The notes under the pieces: generated by a model
Database searches by the model: none
Told to the model about the DNA's origin: nothing
What the model saw: only the letters and a program-made list of their open reading frames with translations
In this document: piece by piece, positions 10,264-21,103 of the stretch
Numbering within the stretch: position 1 is the first letter of the stretch
Layout: each line of letters opens with the position of its first letter
Made by a program: the position numbers and the translations under genes
Origin: Verpa conica
Lineage: Eukaryota; Ascomycota; Pezizomycetes; Pezizales; Morchellaceae
Direction: 5' to 3'
Assembly (NCBI GenBank): GCA_033030425.1
Contig: JAUFSD010000017.1
Coordinates: 186,001-250,000 of the forward strand
Length of the DNA: 64,000 nt

Positions 10264-12843
10264 TGTCTGGTATTCTGTGGAGATGGATGGGAAAGAGAGG
10301 AGATGTCGTGGGTATTGTATGAGATATGGGATATTCTGGTGGTTAGGATGTCGTGTCGTGCCGGGGAAATGACGGAATCGCGTTATCCGTCGCGTGCATG
10401 GGGGGAATCCGATCGTCCCGCGGAAGCTTAACCACAGCCGAGGCATCATAGGGTTTTATTATCTGGGTGATGCCCGATAAGAATTGCTTGCATGCATTGA
10501 GTGAGATCCACCTGCATTTCTGACAGTCTGTGTATGTGTACTGTATGGTCGCTTAGCTTTTACCCTGGTTCACGGATTATCACTCTGGGGATTAATATAT
10601 CACCCGGGTCTTTCTCGGAGTTGATGTTCAAAGTCTCTGGCTTCGGTCTGTAACAGATCTGGTAAGTATGTAGGTAACTTCCATTCACGACATTAGAATA
10701 TACACTCGGGATCCCCCGTCCGCAGAGGTATATACTTGGGCATCCTGCCTCAGATCTTGTTGTGCACAATTGGCCACCACGCATGCATAATAACTGCAAT
10801 CAGCCCTTCTGCAAACACCGCCTTCTACAGCCCTCTCATACCTTGAAACCCCACCACAGTCTCCATCCCCATTACCTAGAAACCAGTCGGTCAGTAAAAC
10901 AAAGATCGTCTAGTTATGAAGAGGGGAGAGGGCATATATATGCCTTGAGAGCAGCAAGACACAACAATCTTACGCTCGCACCCGCAGCCGGTATATTTCA
11001 CAACTTTAAAATGGCACATTCCTCGGTGGTTGTCGCCGCCGCCGCCGCTCCGGAGGATAGGTAAGTTTGTTTCTGGTTTTGCTTTTCCGACAGCTCGGGG
11101 TCAAGTCCGAGTAAGTTGGAAAAGAACGTGCGCGGACATGAGACAAATAAGTGCGAATACTCGACTTCTCGGGCCTTAGCCACAAGTTTAAAGGCCTATA
11201 CTCGCAATACACAAACCTTCCTTTTCCATCGCCGGTCATTGTCCTATGAAATTGCGATTCGGCACCGGCACGGCGGAGGAGGGGGGTTCGGCTTGGGACG
11301 CCTTGTAAGGGCAAGGTTTATGTTTGCTAGGGTTTGACCGGGGGGGCAAATCCGAAATCTCCAGACTGTCAAGCGTAGAGCTTAAGTTAAAGGGCCGGTG
11401 GGTGGTGTTAATGTTATTTAAAATAACACAGGCCACTTTCCTAGAATGATTCCGGTCTATTTGCTAATGGTATCGAATATATAGGGTTGCTTCAGGCAGA
11501 CCGTCAATCACAGGCTTCTGGATAATCTTTTTTGCTTTCTACCGGGAGATTGGACTGATGTTCAAGTTGATCTAACATTCACATATAGGAGGTTTACTAG
11601 TATTGAACCAAGTCAAGGCTCGGGCCGCTGGTGTGAAGGGTTGGTGCCTTTTATTACCAGTATTCACAAGATTGGGCTTCTCTGCTAAACACATGGGAAG
11701 AGCACGAACCTCTTTGCTTGTGGGGGTTCATCTTGGCATGTGCCTTGCTTGATTTAGCGACCGTATCCCATACACCCACCAGTTACCAGGCTCTATTTGG
11801 GGGTTCGTTGCGTTATCAGTATCTGCAGTTGGGGTTTCAAAGGTTCAGTACTCTTATCTAGTACTAAATAAGGTTTGAGTAGGCAAGAGTGATTTTAGGG
11901 TTCATAGCTTTGTGGGAGGGCATGGTTTCTCTGTCGGGCCGTAGATGGCTAAAGAGAGTTACGCAAAGGTGTATGTATCCTGATCCTGCTTACTTTTGTT
12001 TGCTAGTTTGGGTAGGATCTGTTTGGGGGCTATCTCAAATAATGCCTTGCTTACAATTTCAAATTAGTGAATGAAATAAAGAGCTCAATTCTCGGGCTCC
12101 ATTTACTTATGATTAATTCATTTATTCAAGAGCTCAATTATCTCACGCCTCTACATTCTCATTCACAAGCCGGCACTCGGTCTTGGCATTTTAGTTTGGT
12201 TGATTTATTAGTTGGTTAATCACAATATAATATTAGTTTAGTAAATACTAAATGGGTTATACTCGCTATAAGAAATGATGCCTCCTTAGGATCTGTTGTA
12301 TATGTTGATTTCCTTCTTGTAGTCCTCACTGCTTTATTGTACTGCGCCTAGCAAAGAAGTTTAGGCAGAACATCAGAGACAATACCATTGTATACTTTCT
12401 CTGAGTGTAAGAGTACATATAATTCGTGACTTTTTGACATGAATACCGGTGGGAATTATAACTATAACTTGACCCTAGTCTTATATTACAGGTGGTGAAA
12501 TCCGGTTGACAATTCTTGATGGGTTTAGGGTATGCTGAATAACTTTTCTCCGATTACAGGATCATATTCAACCCATATATACGCATCTCAAGGTTTTTAA
12601 TTGGTCTCGAGACACTTTTAATTTCACCAGTTGCATTTCACTTTCCGGCCATAGGAATGTCTTATAGAAATCAATTTTTAAAAACGTATTTAATAACCCA
12701 AAACCAAACTTTTTAAAAAAACCAAACCAAAAGAGCATCACAAAATAACCCAAAAACCAGACCAAAATCCATCAAACCAAAAAAAAAAACCAACCAATAG
12801 ACAATTTAATCCACACCATGAAGAAAAAAAGAAGAAAAAAAAC
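10264..12843. other. intergenic, no supported gene
   Basis: 2.6 kb without a gene I can support. A short ATG-led segment (11010-11060, Ala-rich) ends in a good GTAAGT donor at 11061, but no convincing downstream exon was found. Direct repeats of AAGAGCTCAATT lie near 12079 and 12127. The 3' part (12680-12840) is A-rich. Confidence 0.5.
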
Positions 12844-14472
12844 CTACTCTTCAAGAATAGGTTCCATACGGTCTTTAGTCGAATATTCCGAATAATCGAC
12901 CGGGAAGTTAGACCTCAAACAACCAACTCTTTCCCACCAACCAGATCTATACATCTTTCCACTGAGACTACTCAAACCAAATGGCGTCTCTTCCTCAATT
13001 TGCGGAAGGCGTCTTTGACTAAAGTATACCGAATAGATCCTTTTATAAGTAGCTCTGAGAGACCCGATATTCTCCCACCAACCAGATCTATACATCCTGC
13101 TTTTCAAAGGTAGAATATAGGGCGATGAGTCCCATATATCCGCAGGCGGCACACTATCATCGTCGTCATCATCATCACTACTAGAACCATCTGAGAACGA
13201 AGCGTCAGAAAACGAATCATCTGGAAAAGAATCATATCCATCGTCATCAGGATTACTTTTTAAGATTGTAGTGAAGATATCGTCGTCATCATCATCATCA
13301 AAGAGTGAAGAAGGTTCGACTTCATCACAACGTTCCCACCACGGTTTGGGATCTTCAACTTGATCGGTTGTAGGTTCCCACCAATTTGAAGAAGCAGAAA
13401 AGTCATCATCACTGAGAGGAGATGGTGGACTTTTTGGTGTAGAACGATATTCTTCGAGAAGTTTTCGGAATGAAGATTTGTGAAGAGATGGAATGGGAGA
13501 GTACTCTTGGATTTCAACACCACATTGAGATTCGAGGGTTGTAGAGGACTCTGAAGATTCAGAATCGGATGAAGAAGGAGATGAAGCGCTATCGTCATGA
13601 ATAACACTGAGGTGGAAATTATGAAGAAGATCCAAAGTTGTTGGAGCGGAAGACTGCTCAGATAACTCGGTATTGGAGAAGTGAGTTGAGAGATCAAGAT
13701 CTTCAATTCCAATATTGGCATGGGATAGCCCAAGTAACCCCAAACCTACGGAGGTAGAGGAAGTGGAATAGAGATCTTGGATACCAGCACCATAAATTGA
13801 TTTGTGGATTATGGTGGAGTCGGAGGACTCGGAATCAGAAGAGGAGTGATCATCATGATCATTGAAGGGAGACTGCTCAATCAACTCTAAAGTCGTGGCA
13901 TCGGAAGGAAGAGTAGAAGAAGAATCTTGGAGTTCGGGATTCGACAGAGACTGCTCAAGCAACTCGAAGGTTGTGGCGTCGGAGGAGATATATGAAGAAT
14001 TGAGATCTTGCATTTCAAGATTCAATTGAGACTGCTCAAGTAACTCAAGAGTTGTGGCGTCAGAAGAGAGAATAGAAGAAGGACCTTGAATTTTAATTTC
14101 AAGATTCGATAGAGACTGCTCAAGCAACTTAAAAGTCGTGGCGTCAGAGGAGGAAATATAAGAAGAATCTTTGACTTCAAGATTCAACGGAGACTGCTCA
14201 AGCAACTCAAAAGTCGTGGCGTCAGAGGAGAGAATAGAAGAAGAATCATGAACGTCAAGATTCAACGGAGACTGCTCAAGCAACTCAAGAGTTGTGGCGT
14301 CGGAGGAGGTAGATAGAGAAGTGAGATCTTGGATTTCAAGATTCGACTGAGACTGCTCAAACAACTCAACAGTTGTGGCGTCGGAAGGAATAGAAGGAGA
14401 AGAAATAGAGGTAGAAGGAAGGTAAAAAGAAGAAGGAGAGTAAGAAGAGGATCTGAATTCGCTGGAATCCAT
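12844..14472 (-). CDS. internally repetitive, acidic Ser-rich protein of unknown function
   Basis: Single ORF of 542 residues from the ATG at 14470-14472; the frame extends upstream only through a TTG at 14547, inside a DNA tandem repeat. After a Ser-rich leader come seven imperfect tandem units of 26-28 residues with core SDATT-x-ELLEQS-x-LNLE (about residues 29-220). The last unit runs into a Ser/Asp tail and a matching diverged unit (APTTLDLLHNF...) follows, suggesting an older large duplication. The second half has poly-Asp tracts and four WWE tripeptides: NWWEP, PWWERC and a duplicated C-terminal block MYRSGWWE-x-x-G-x-LR. No signal peptide, TM segment or known domain is visible. I do not recognise the family; the repeats suggest a scaffold or binding protein, which is inference. 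Acidic low-complexity content could also mean a rapidly evolving or lineage-specific gene. Confidence 0.7.
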   Translation of the reverse strand: MDSSEFRSSSYSPSSFYLPSTSISSPSIPSDATTVELFEQSQSNLEIQDLTSLSTSSDATTLELLEQSPLNLDVHDSSSILSSDATTFELLEQSPLNLEVKDSSYISSSDATTFKLLEQSLSNLEIKIQGPSSILSSDATTLELLEQSQLNLEMQDLNSSYISSDATTFELLEQSLSNPELQDSSSTLPSDATTLELIEQSPFNDHDDHSSSDSESSDSTIIHKSIYGAGIQDLYSTSSTSVGLGLLGLSHANIGIEDLDLSTHFSNTELSEQSSAPTTLDLLHNFHLSVIHDDSASSPSSSDSESSESSTTLESQCGVEIQEYSPIPSLHKSSFRKLLEEYRSTPKSPPSPLSDDDFSASSNWWEPTTDQVEDPKPWWERCDEVEPSSLFDDDDDDDIFTTILKSNPDDDGYDSFPDDSFSDASFSDGSSSDDDDDDDSVPPADIWDSSPYILPLKSRMYRSGWWENIGSLRATYKRIYSVYFSQRRLPQIEEETPFGLSSLSGKMYRSGWWERVGCLRSNFPVDYSEYSTKDRMEPILEE

Positions 14473-14499
14473 TTTGAAGATAGGTATAAAAAAAAATCG

Positions 14500-14785
14500 A
14501 CTTCGTAGAGGTGTAGAATAAAATTCACAGGTAGCGAGAATCTTCAAAAAGAAACTCTAAAGGTATGAAGTCGTAGAGGTGTAGAACAGCTTCACAGGTA
14601 GCGAGAATCTTGAAAAAGAAACTCTAATAATGTGAAGTCGTAGAGATGTAGAACAGTTTCACAGATAGCGAGAATCTTCAAAAAGAAACTCTAATGTTTG
14701 TGAAAATGTGGACACACTTTGCGGGGCGAGAATCTAAGAAGAAGCTCTAAAGATGCAAAGAGGTAGAATTCTAATTCACGAGTAA
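14500..14785. repeat. 67-bp tandem repeat upstream of the repetitive gene
   Basis: Three near-identical 67-bp units lie at 14500-14566, 14567-14633 and 14634-14700. A diverged fourth and a partial fifth run to about 14785. Each contains GCGAGAATCTT and AAAGAAACTCTAA blocks. The array begins 28 nt upstream of the ATG of the repetitive gene, so it occupies the 5' UTR or promoter. Units one and three contain GAATCTTC, which fits the nGAAnnTTCn heat-shock-element core; that reading is inference. Confidence 0.85.
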
Positions 14786-16398
14786 GTATTTGTTTTGAAC
14801 AATGCTATACAGAGGGCTATACGCAAACTCACGGTTTGTAGCGTTATCAGACAGCAGTAGTTTCGAAAAAAGTTATGAGGCAGAATTAGTTGTTTTACGA
14901 GCAGGAAGGAGGGAAGAAAAGAAAGGCAGAAATTTCAGGGGGGTGGGCTGGTTATATAGGCCCGCTATCATTAGAAGCCTATGATAGTAGGAGATACTAG
15001 TTCGTCGTGAATCGAATTTACGCGTAGTTGGCTATCGTAGCGCTAACTAGCTGGTGTTGAGTTTTAAACAGAACACTAGACGATCCATCAGATCAGGTTA
15101 GGGTCCATCCAAACCAGGTAAGCCCAGTAGATGATTGATGCAGCCCTTATAAAACCATTACTCTCTTATCGCCGTTATTTAGATATATGCTTTATCGAGG
15201 TCTATCGTTCCTTACATCTATACATCATAGATAATCACTCGACAAGTATTTCTCACAGTCTCGTAGTGATATCTGGGTAGGACGAGTTATAGTATTGAAA
15301 AACACTTACTGTTATATCTGATCAGTCTTATTGTCCATTTTCAGTCGTTTGCGCTTCATTGTGACTAAATACCGTGCTCTAGTATTCCTCCATGACCTCA
15401 TACTCGCTGACTTCAGATCTTCATGACACGTAACCCCCTCAGCACTAGTAGGCAGCATACCTGGCCTCAGTAAAAGAATACAGATCATCAAACGGCCAGT
15501 AGACCGGTGGCAAATAAGCCTATCAATAGGGGGGACAACTAGTAATTTATAAACCTTTCGCGTGACAATAGTTAAAAGCCTAAATAGTAAGCACGATTAG
15601 GTAGGACATAGTCGCGTTAGAGATTGATACTCTTGTTAACGATTTCCTCTTACTTTAAATAAATAGATTGAATGTTACTGGTGCTTTTTTGTTGGAGTCC
15701 ATATGTTAACACCTATAAGATTTCCGAGCTGGTATATACTTAATATGCCCAGTACCTTTAGTAGAGTATACAAGGATGATGTATACTTATATCTTAGACT
15801 CTTACGAAATCAAGCAAATAACGACAGGGAAATAATGAATTAACTTCTATACGCCTACACGATACAAAACTCCACAACCCCCACATTATCAACCCTAAGT
15901 CCCTTAGATAGGCGCAAAACACATGAGAGAACAGCACTCAATTCAACCTAGAAGAGCATCGATAAAGCAGCTACGCAACTCATCTAAATACTCCCTCTCC
16001 CTGAAAACCAGCCAAACTCACAGAAAGAAAGAAGAAAAAACTTGTGTACCCCCACCTCGAATTATCTCGAGATTAAAAAAAAAACCATAGCTTCTTTTAT
16101 CAAGCTTGGTTCTTTTTTTCTCACCCAAATACAAAATACGCCCATGTCAAAAAAAAAGAGATATAAACCTGTCCCAGCCCTCCACTCTATCTTTTTAAAA
16201 AAAGTATGCCTACAATGAATCCCTTCAAGAACACAAATAACAAAGCAATTACATCCCAAGTAAACGAAATAAAATAAAAAAACTACATGTAATATCCCCC
16301 ATAGTAAAACTAGCAAGAAGAAGGATATTTATATTCCATCTCTGCCACAACAATCCATATCAGTGCATCCCCACCCTAGAAATAAAGAAATAAAAAGT
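14786..16398. other. intergenic, no supported gene
   Basis: AT-rich spacer between divergently spaced minus-strand genes. I see no ORF with coding character, RNA gene or clear inverted repeat; poly-A tracts cluster near 16070-16280, downstream of the phosphodiesterase gene. Confidence 0.5.
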
Positions 16399-18723
16399 CT
16401 ATTTATGATCATCATCAACCCAGACCCCCTCCCACCATTTATCCAACGCATCCTTCAACTTCTCCGCCTTCATCTTAACATACTCCAACCAATCCATAGC
16501 ATCTTTATTCGCCTCTGAGTCCTCTTCCGCCGTACTATCTGTTGACGGCGGCGCTGACATTTCAGCCGGTGAAGCTGTACCCGTAAGTGTATGGATTCCA
16601 ATGTCGGCTTCCGTCGGAACACTTGTCACAAGAGATGTGGCCTCTATTTCAGGCTTGGACACGGTTACCGTAGGCGCCACCGACTCCTTTTCACCCTGTT
16701 CCGTCGTTTTCTCATCGACAGCCTCCTCTTCAATAAGCTGGAATGAATCCAGTCCCATAAGGGTAGCGTTATTCCCTCCAGCGCCTTCACGCAATCCTAA
16801 ACTCTCGCAAAGGATTCTATAAACCTCTGTATTTCCAAACTCCTCTACTAGGCCACTTTTCACATCGTCCTGCGCTTTTACAGAACCATCATGCTCATCC
16901 ATGGACCTCCAAGCGCCTCCACCACCGTGCAAGTGTCTGAATGAAGGACCTCTCGCAATAAAAATAGCCCTCATAAGGGGGTGCAAGTTGTCATACCCGT
17001 GAAGTCCTGCAGGGCGGTACTTCTCCCCCGGTGCGATAGTCTTAAGATCGAATTCCTTCCTTGTAATAATCGCATAACCTGTCTCTGGTACGATCCACAG
17101 TGGTGCGATTCGGTCGTTGGCGGAAAAGTGCCAGCGGGCTGGCATGTCCTCGTCGCGGAGAAACACATCCCAGTGGCTGTCACCCTTGGCTTTGTTTGCT
17201 TCAACCTCGGATCTAAGGGTATTGTGGAGCTCAGTAAGGTTGACGGAGGGTTTGGGTCGGAGGCCGTAGAGGGGCCAGCCGTCTGTGTGTTCGATTTGTG
17301 ACATATCGATGATGTCGTCGAGGTAGATGAGACGGTCGTTGGATGTGCTGGCCATCCCATGGTCGGAGACGATAACGATGTTGATTAGTTCTGTCAAATT
17401 ACGGGCATCTAAGCCGTGTAGGATGTCGGCGAACATAGCATCGACTTGGCTGATAGCGTTGTTTGTCTCTGTCGTGTTGGGACCAAAACGATGGCCTACA
17501 GAATCAACATTTGGGACGTAAGCAGCGATAAATTGTGGCCTGTCAGCGAGTGGCATATCCAGCAGCCCTAAGATCCGGTCCTTCTTCTTCGATAAGGCTT
17601 CACTGCCATTATAGCGGTCGAGATAGGAAATAGCCCATCCGTTAACAGCTTCAGAACCGGGCCACATGTGGACTGCTGTTTTGACACCTTGCTTTTCAGC
17701 GGTTTCCCAGATGGGTTCGCCGCCCCACCATGACTTATCATGTGAGCGTGAGGGGTCGGTGTAGAAAAATTCTTTGCCTGATACTGGGTCGAAGAATTCG
17801 TTCGCGACGATGCCGTGAGACTCAGGGTAAAGCCCTGTTACAAGAGTCCAGTGGTTCGGGAATGTTACACTGGGGAAACTCGGAGTCATGTAGCGCGGGG
17901 AGAGACCCGAAGCTACAAATGCAGAGAGCGTCGGTGTCAGGTGTCGAGATAGAAAATCAGCGCGGAAGCCGTCGAGGGAGATGAGAATAGTGGTAGGACG
18001 GTAGGCGTGTGTGCCATTCGAGAGGGTGGGTGGACGGGGGTTGACAGGGTAGAGACGGTGAGAGGATAGTGATAGGGAGGCAAAGATTAAAAGGAGAAGA
18101 AAAGTCAGAAGTATGCATGTTACTAGAAGCATAAGGCGGCCATTAGGTTTGCGAGGCTATACGGGATATTGAGTTAGCATATCTGGAGTAACACGATCAG
18201 GAGTCTCCAATGAACTGAGCGATTGATATTGAAATCTTTGAATTCCACAAACACAAGAAGGTACAGTAAAAGGTCTTCCTACCTTTCGTTCAAAGGCTAA
18301 TTTTTCTGCCAATAAATCATCTTCCTCAATCTCGCTATCCTCATCACTCCCACTCCCATCGCCAATACCAAACTCCCCCCCTTCTTCCATCCCTAGTCTT
18401 TTCCCACCCATCATAGCCACAACCTCATGGACACCCTTCCGCCTTCCCATGCCCCTTACCTTCTTCCCGATCTTGATGCTTCCATTCCCGACCTTCCTCC
18501 CAATACTCCCGAATAGTCCCTGACCACCAGATAGTAGCTTCTCCCTCTCCTCCTCTTCACGCAAAACCTCCATATCCCGGTCCAGCCCGTTATGCTCGGC
18601 TTCATCTTCAGAAACCTCAGAGTCCGAGCGAGGGTGCGGGGAGGTAGTTGTGGGCACAGCGGCATATACAGACGCGTCGGCATCATACGAGCGACGGGAG
18701 AAAAGACCGCGCCCGGGAGCCAT
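16399..18723 (-). CDS. type II membrane nucleotide pyrophosphatase/phosphodiesterase (ENPP/NPP family)
   Basis: Exons 18723-18283 and 18156-16399 join in phase 0 across a 126-nt intron (GTAGGA...TATAG), giving 732 residues, close to yeast Npp1/Npp2. Residues 1-155 are an acidic/basic cytosolic region. A single hydrophobic segment (~156-175, LLVTCILLTFLLLLIF) anchors the protein, so the catalytic domain faces outside or the lumen. The metallo-phosphodiesterase core is clear: ILISLDGFRADF with metal-binding Asp (~D209), then FPSVTFPNHWTLVTGLYPES with nucleophilic Thr (~T245), and later SDHGMA and GYDN motifs. These enzymes hydrolyse extracellular nucleotides and are linked to phosphate scavenging in yeast. 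The C-terminal Ser/Thr/Glu-rich tail (~600-732) looks disordered. The first in-exon ATG of the second exon would lose the cytosolic domain, so the spliced start is preferred. Confidence 0.9.
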
Positions 18724-21103
18724 GATTGCTACTGTAAGCTAGGAGCTGCTGGCTACGGCGCTAGTTGAGTAGACTCTATACCAGTGCTATGAGCTTCAGG
18801 AAGCTTCAAGGAGACGTAAGTAGCTTTTTCGAGGATAATGTAACGATGTCGTCTGGCCGGCAGCGTTAGAGTCCAGGGGATAGAGAAGGTGGAGAACGGA
18901 CGGATGTTTTATCGGATCCGGGGGGGCGTGATTAATTAAGCCGGGTAACGCTCCCGGATAGAACGGCGCCGAAATTAGATTTCACACACAGTCACTCGCA
19001 ACTTATCGAGGGGTAGAAGTATATCAGTGGATCTGTAGTAGTATGACGAAAACTCCCTTAGAGGAGATCTCTGTAAGTTGGCTCTAGAAATAGTCCGTTT
19101 CAGGGGGCGGGGGGAGTGGCACGTTAGTTGGCTGCGCCTCATGGATGCTCAGGCTTTCTTTCCTCTTCTGCAATTTCGATACAACAATAGACCCCGCATT
19201 GAGTACACAAGCCCTTGGCATGAGGGATAGTATATTTTGGATAGTCGTGCCTTATGTCACTTACTAGAGGGGTATGCGAAAAGGATCTAGTTTCTGGTTG
19301 AAGGAGCTGTTTGTGAATCTCTGAAACCTGCTTATAGACTCGTTGGAGTTTTTTTGTAGGCGTTCCCTTCTCTATAATCTCTAATACTGTTCATATATGT
19401 TTAGCAAGTTATTCACTAGTGGTTGGTAATCACCGATAGTTGGCCGTTTCTACAAAATGTAATTTTTACCAACGTATGGCCATTTCCACTGAGAGATAGC
19501 TATTCATACACGATTTCATATAATTATAGTCTATATATCCCTAAGTCTAGGGCCATATCCTTCTATTGTCCTATCATACCCTACAACCCTAGCTTAAGTT
19601 TCTACAAACACAGAAGTCTAGACTCAAGCTGTTAACTGACCTCTGAGATTTACCTATACTATACTTTACCTCTTTATAGTAATAGTTGCCTAAGATACAA
19701 AACTAAAGGTTGGAATAAAGAGAAACCCCGGTTACTCCTAGAATGGAAGAAAAGCACAAGTCCTGGATAAAGTTATTGCAGGGGGGGTGGGCGATATACC
19801 CGGTCACCTACAAAGTAACTAAAGGCCTGAGATGAGTATCACTACACAGCCACAATAGATAAGGAAGAGAAAGCTCAACTAGGGAAATAATATATTATTA
19901 GTTAATATGCAATCTACCTACATTTATCTATGCGTTGTTGTGAGATATCACATGAAGATGGGGCCCTTAGTTGCTATGCGAGTGACCGGATATTTTTGTC
20001 GCCGTAAAATACCCATACCTTTAAAGTACCAGGTAAATAATAAGCTACTTCTAGTATAAACTTACCCGACATTATTAAGCGACAACAACCACCGAAACAT
20101 AAACCCTGCCCTACGAGAGAACAACCTATCAGCAGTGCTATAGAAGAAGTAATCCGGTGACCCCATAGCTTTATACCACGAATTACTCCTCCGTAGTAGG
20201 GAAAAAATGCTTAGTAGGCGGATTAACACAATGACATTGTGAGATCGCCAGTAGACTCAGCTTTCAACGTCTGGTCTGAAATTAGGATTACTAAATGCCT
20301 AGATTGGATACAGTACAAAGTACTAGTGATATAGGTAATAGTAGCCGTACCTCAGTAGAATATTATACTGGATTGTTAGTATCTGAACCTCAGTAGTAGA
20401 TAGATCACCAAACGATAGTTTCGGGTGTGCGGGTTAGTCTGACGACAGGCGGTGCAATGAATGTGGCTTGTAACTGTATTTCCCGTATAAAATCAGTGCC
20501 ACCACAGCCACCTGCCGCCAGACTTACCCTCAAGCCCGAGTGCACCTAGTATGTATGTGAATTGGTACTGGATAGCAATGTCTTATATGTATCCCTGTAG
20601 ACTAATTGCAATTAAGGCGTGAGTTTTGGGACTTCACAATCAAAATTATCGTCAACCGTCTAGATCTTCAAAAATTACAGTTCTCGCTATTTTCCCACAG
20701 CTTTAGGGAATATATGCTAAGCTCAAATTATCATCGGTTTTAGCCGTTCCCCTTATTGCTAGCGCCTATAATACCATCTCTTGACTCTGAAGTATATCAG
20801 AACCATTGTAAGTAGACCATAATACTCCCCCATTATAACAGGCGATAGCCTCGAATGACAGAATATACCTAGGTGAAGCCCAGAGCTAACACAAAACCAC
20901 AAAAATACTCTACACTAAAGAAAAATTGATAAAGAAATAACAAACATAATTCATATAACATGATATTTACCAAAGAAAGCAAGCCACGCGCTACCCTTTT
21001 CCCATTTGTAACCCAATCCCGAAATACACAACCCTCCTAACACTCCCCCTTCGTTTTGCCAACCGAAAATATGGAATTCAACCCCTTTATCCCTCTCGGC
21101 AAC
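18724..21103. other. intergenic, with one imperfect inverted repeat
   Basis: 2.4 kb without a supported gene. The proximal part (18724-18960) is GC-richer and probably the promoter of the phosphodiesterase. The only structured item noticed is the inverted repeat at 20422-20538. Confidence 0.5.
20422..20538. repeat. imperfect inverted repeat, MITE-like
   Basis: The left arm 20422-20454 (CGGGTGTGCGGGTTAGTCTG...) is matched by the reverse complement of 20509-20538, sharing AGTCTG-x-CG-x-CAGG and flanking CGGG. The arms enclose about 54 bp. No clear target-site duplication was found, so a mobile origin is only a possibility. Confidence 0.4.

Noticed and set aside
12844..14472. WWE domain (PARP/ubiquitin type) in the repeat protein
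   Set aside because: WWE occurs as isolated tripeptides; the surrounding sequence does not match the ~80-residue WWE domain.
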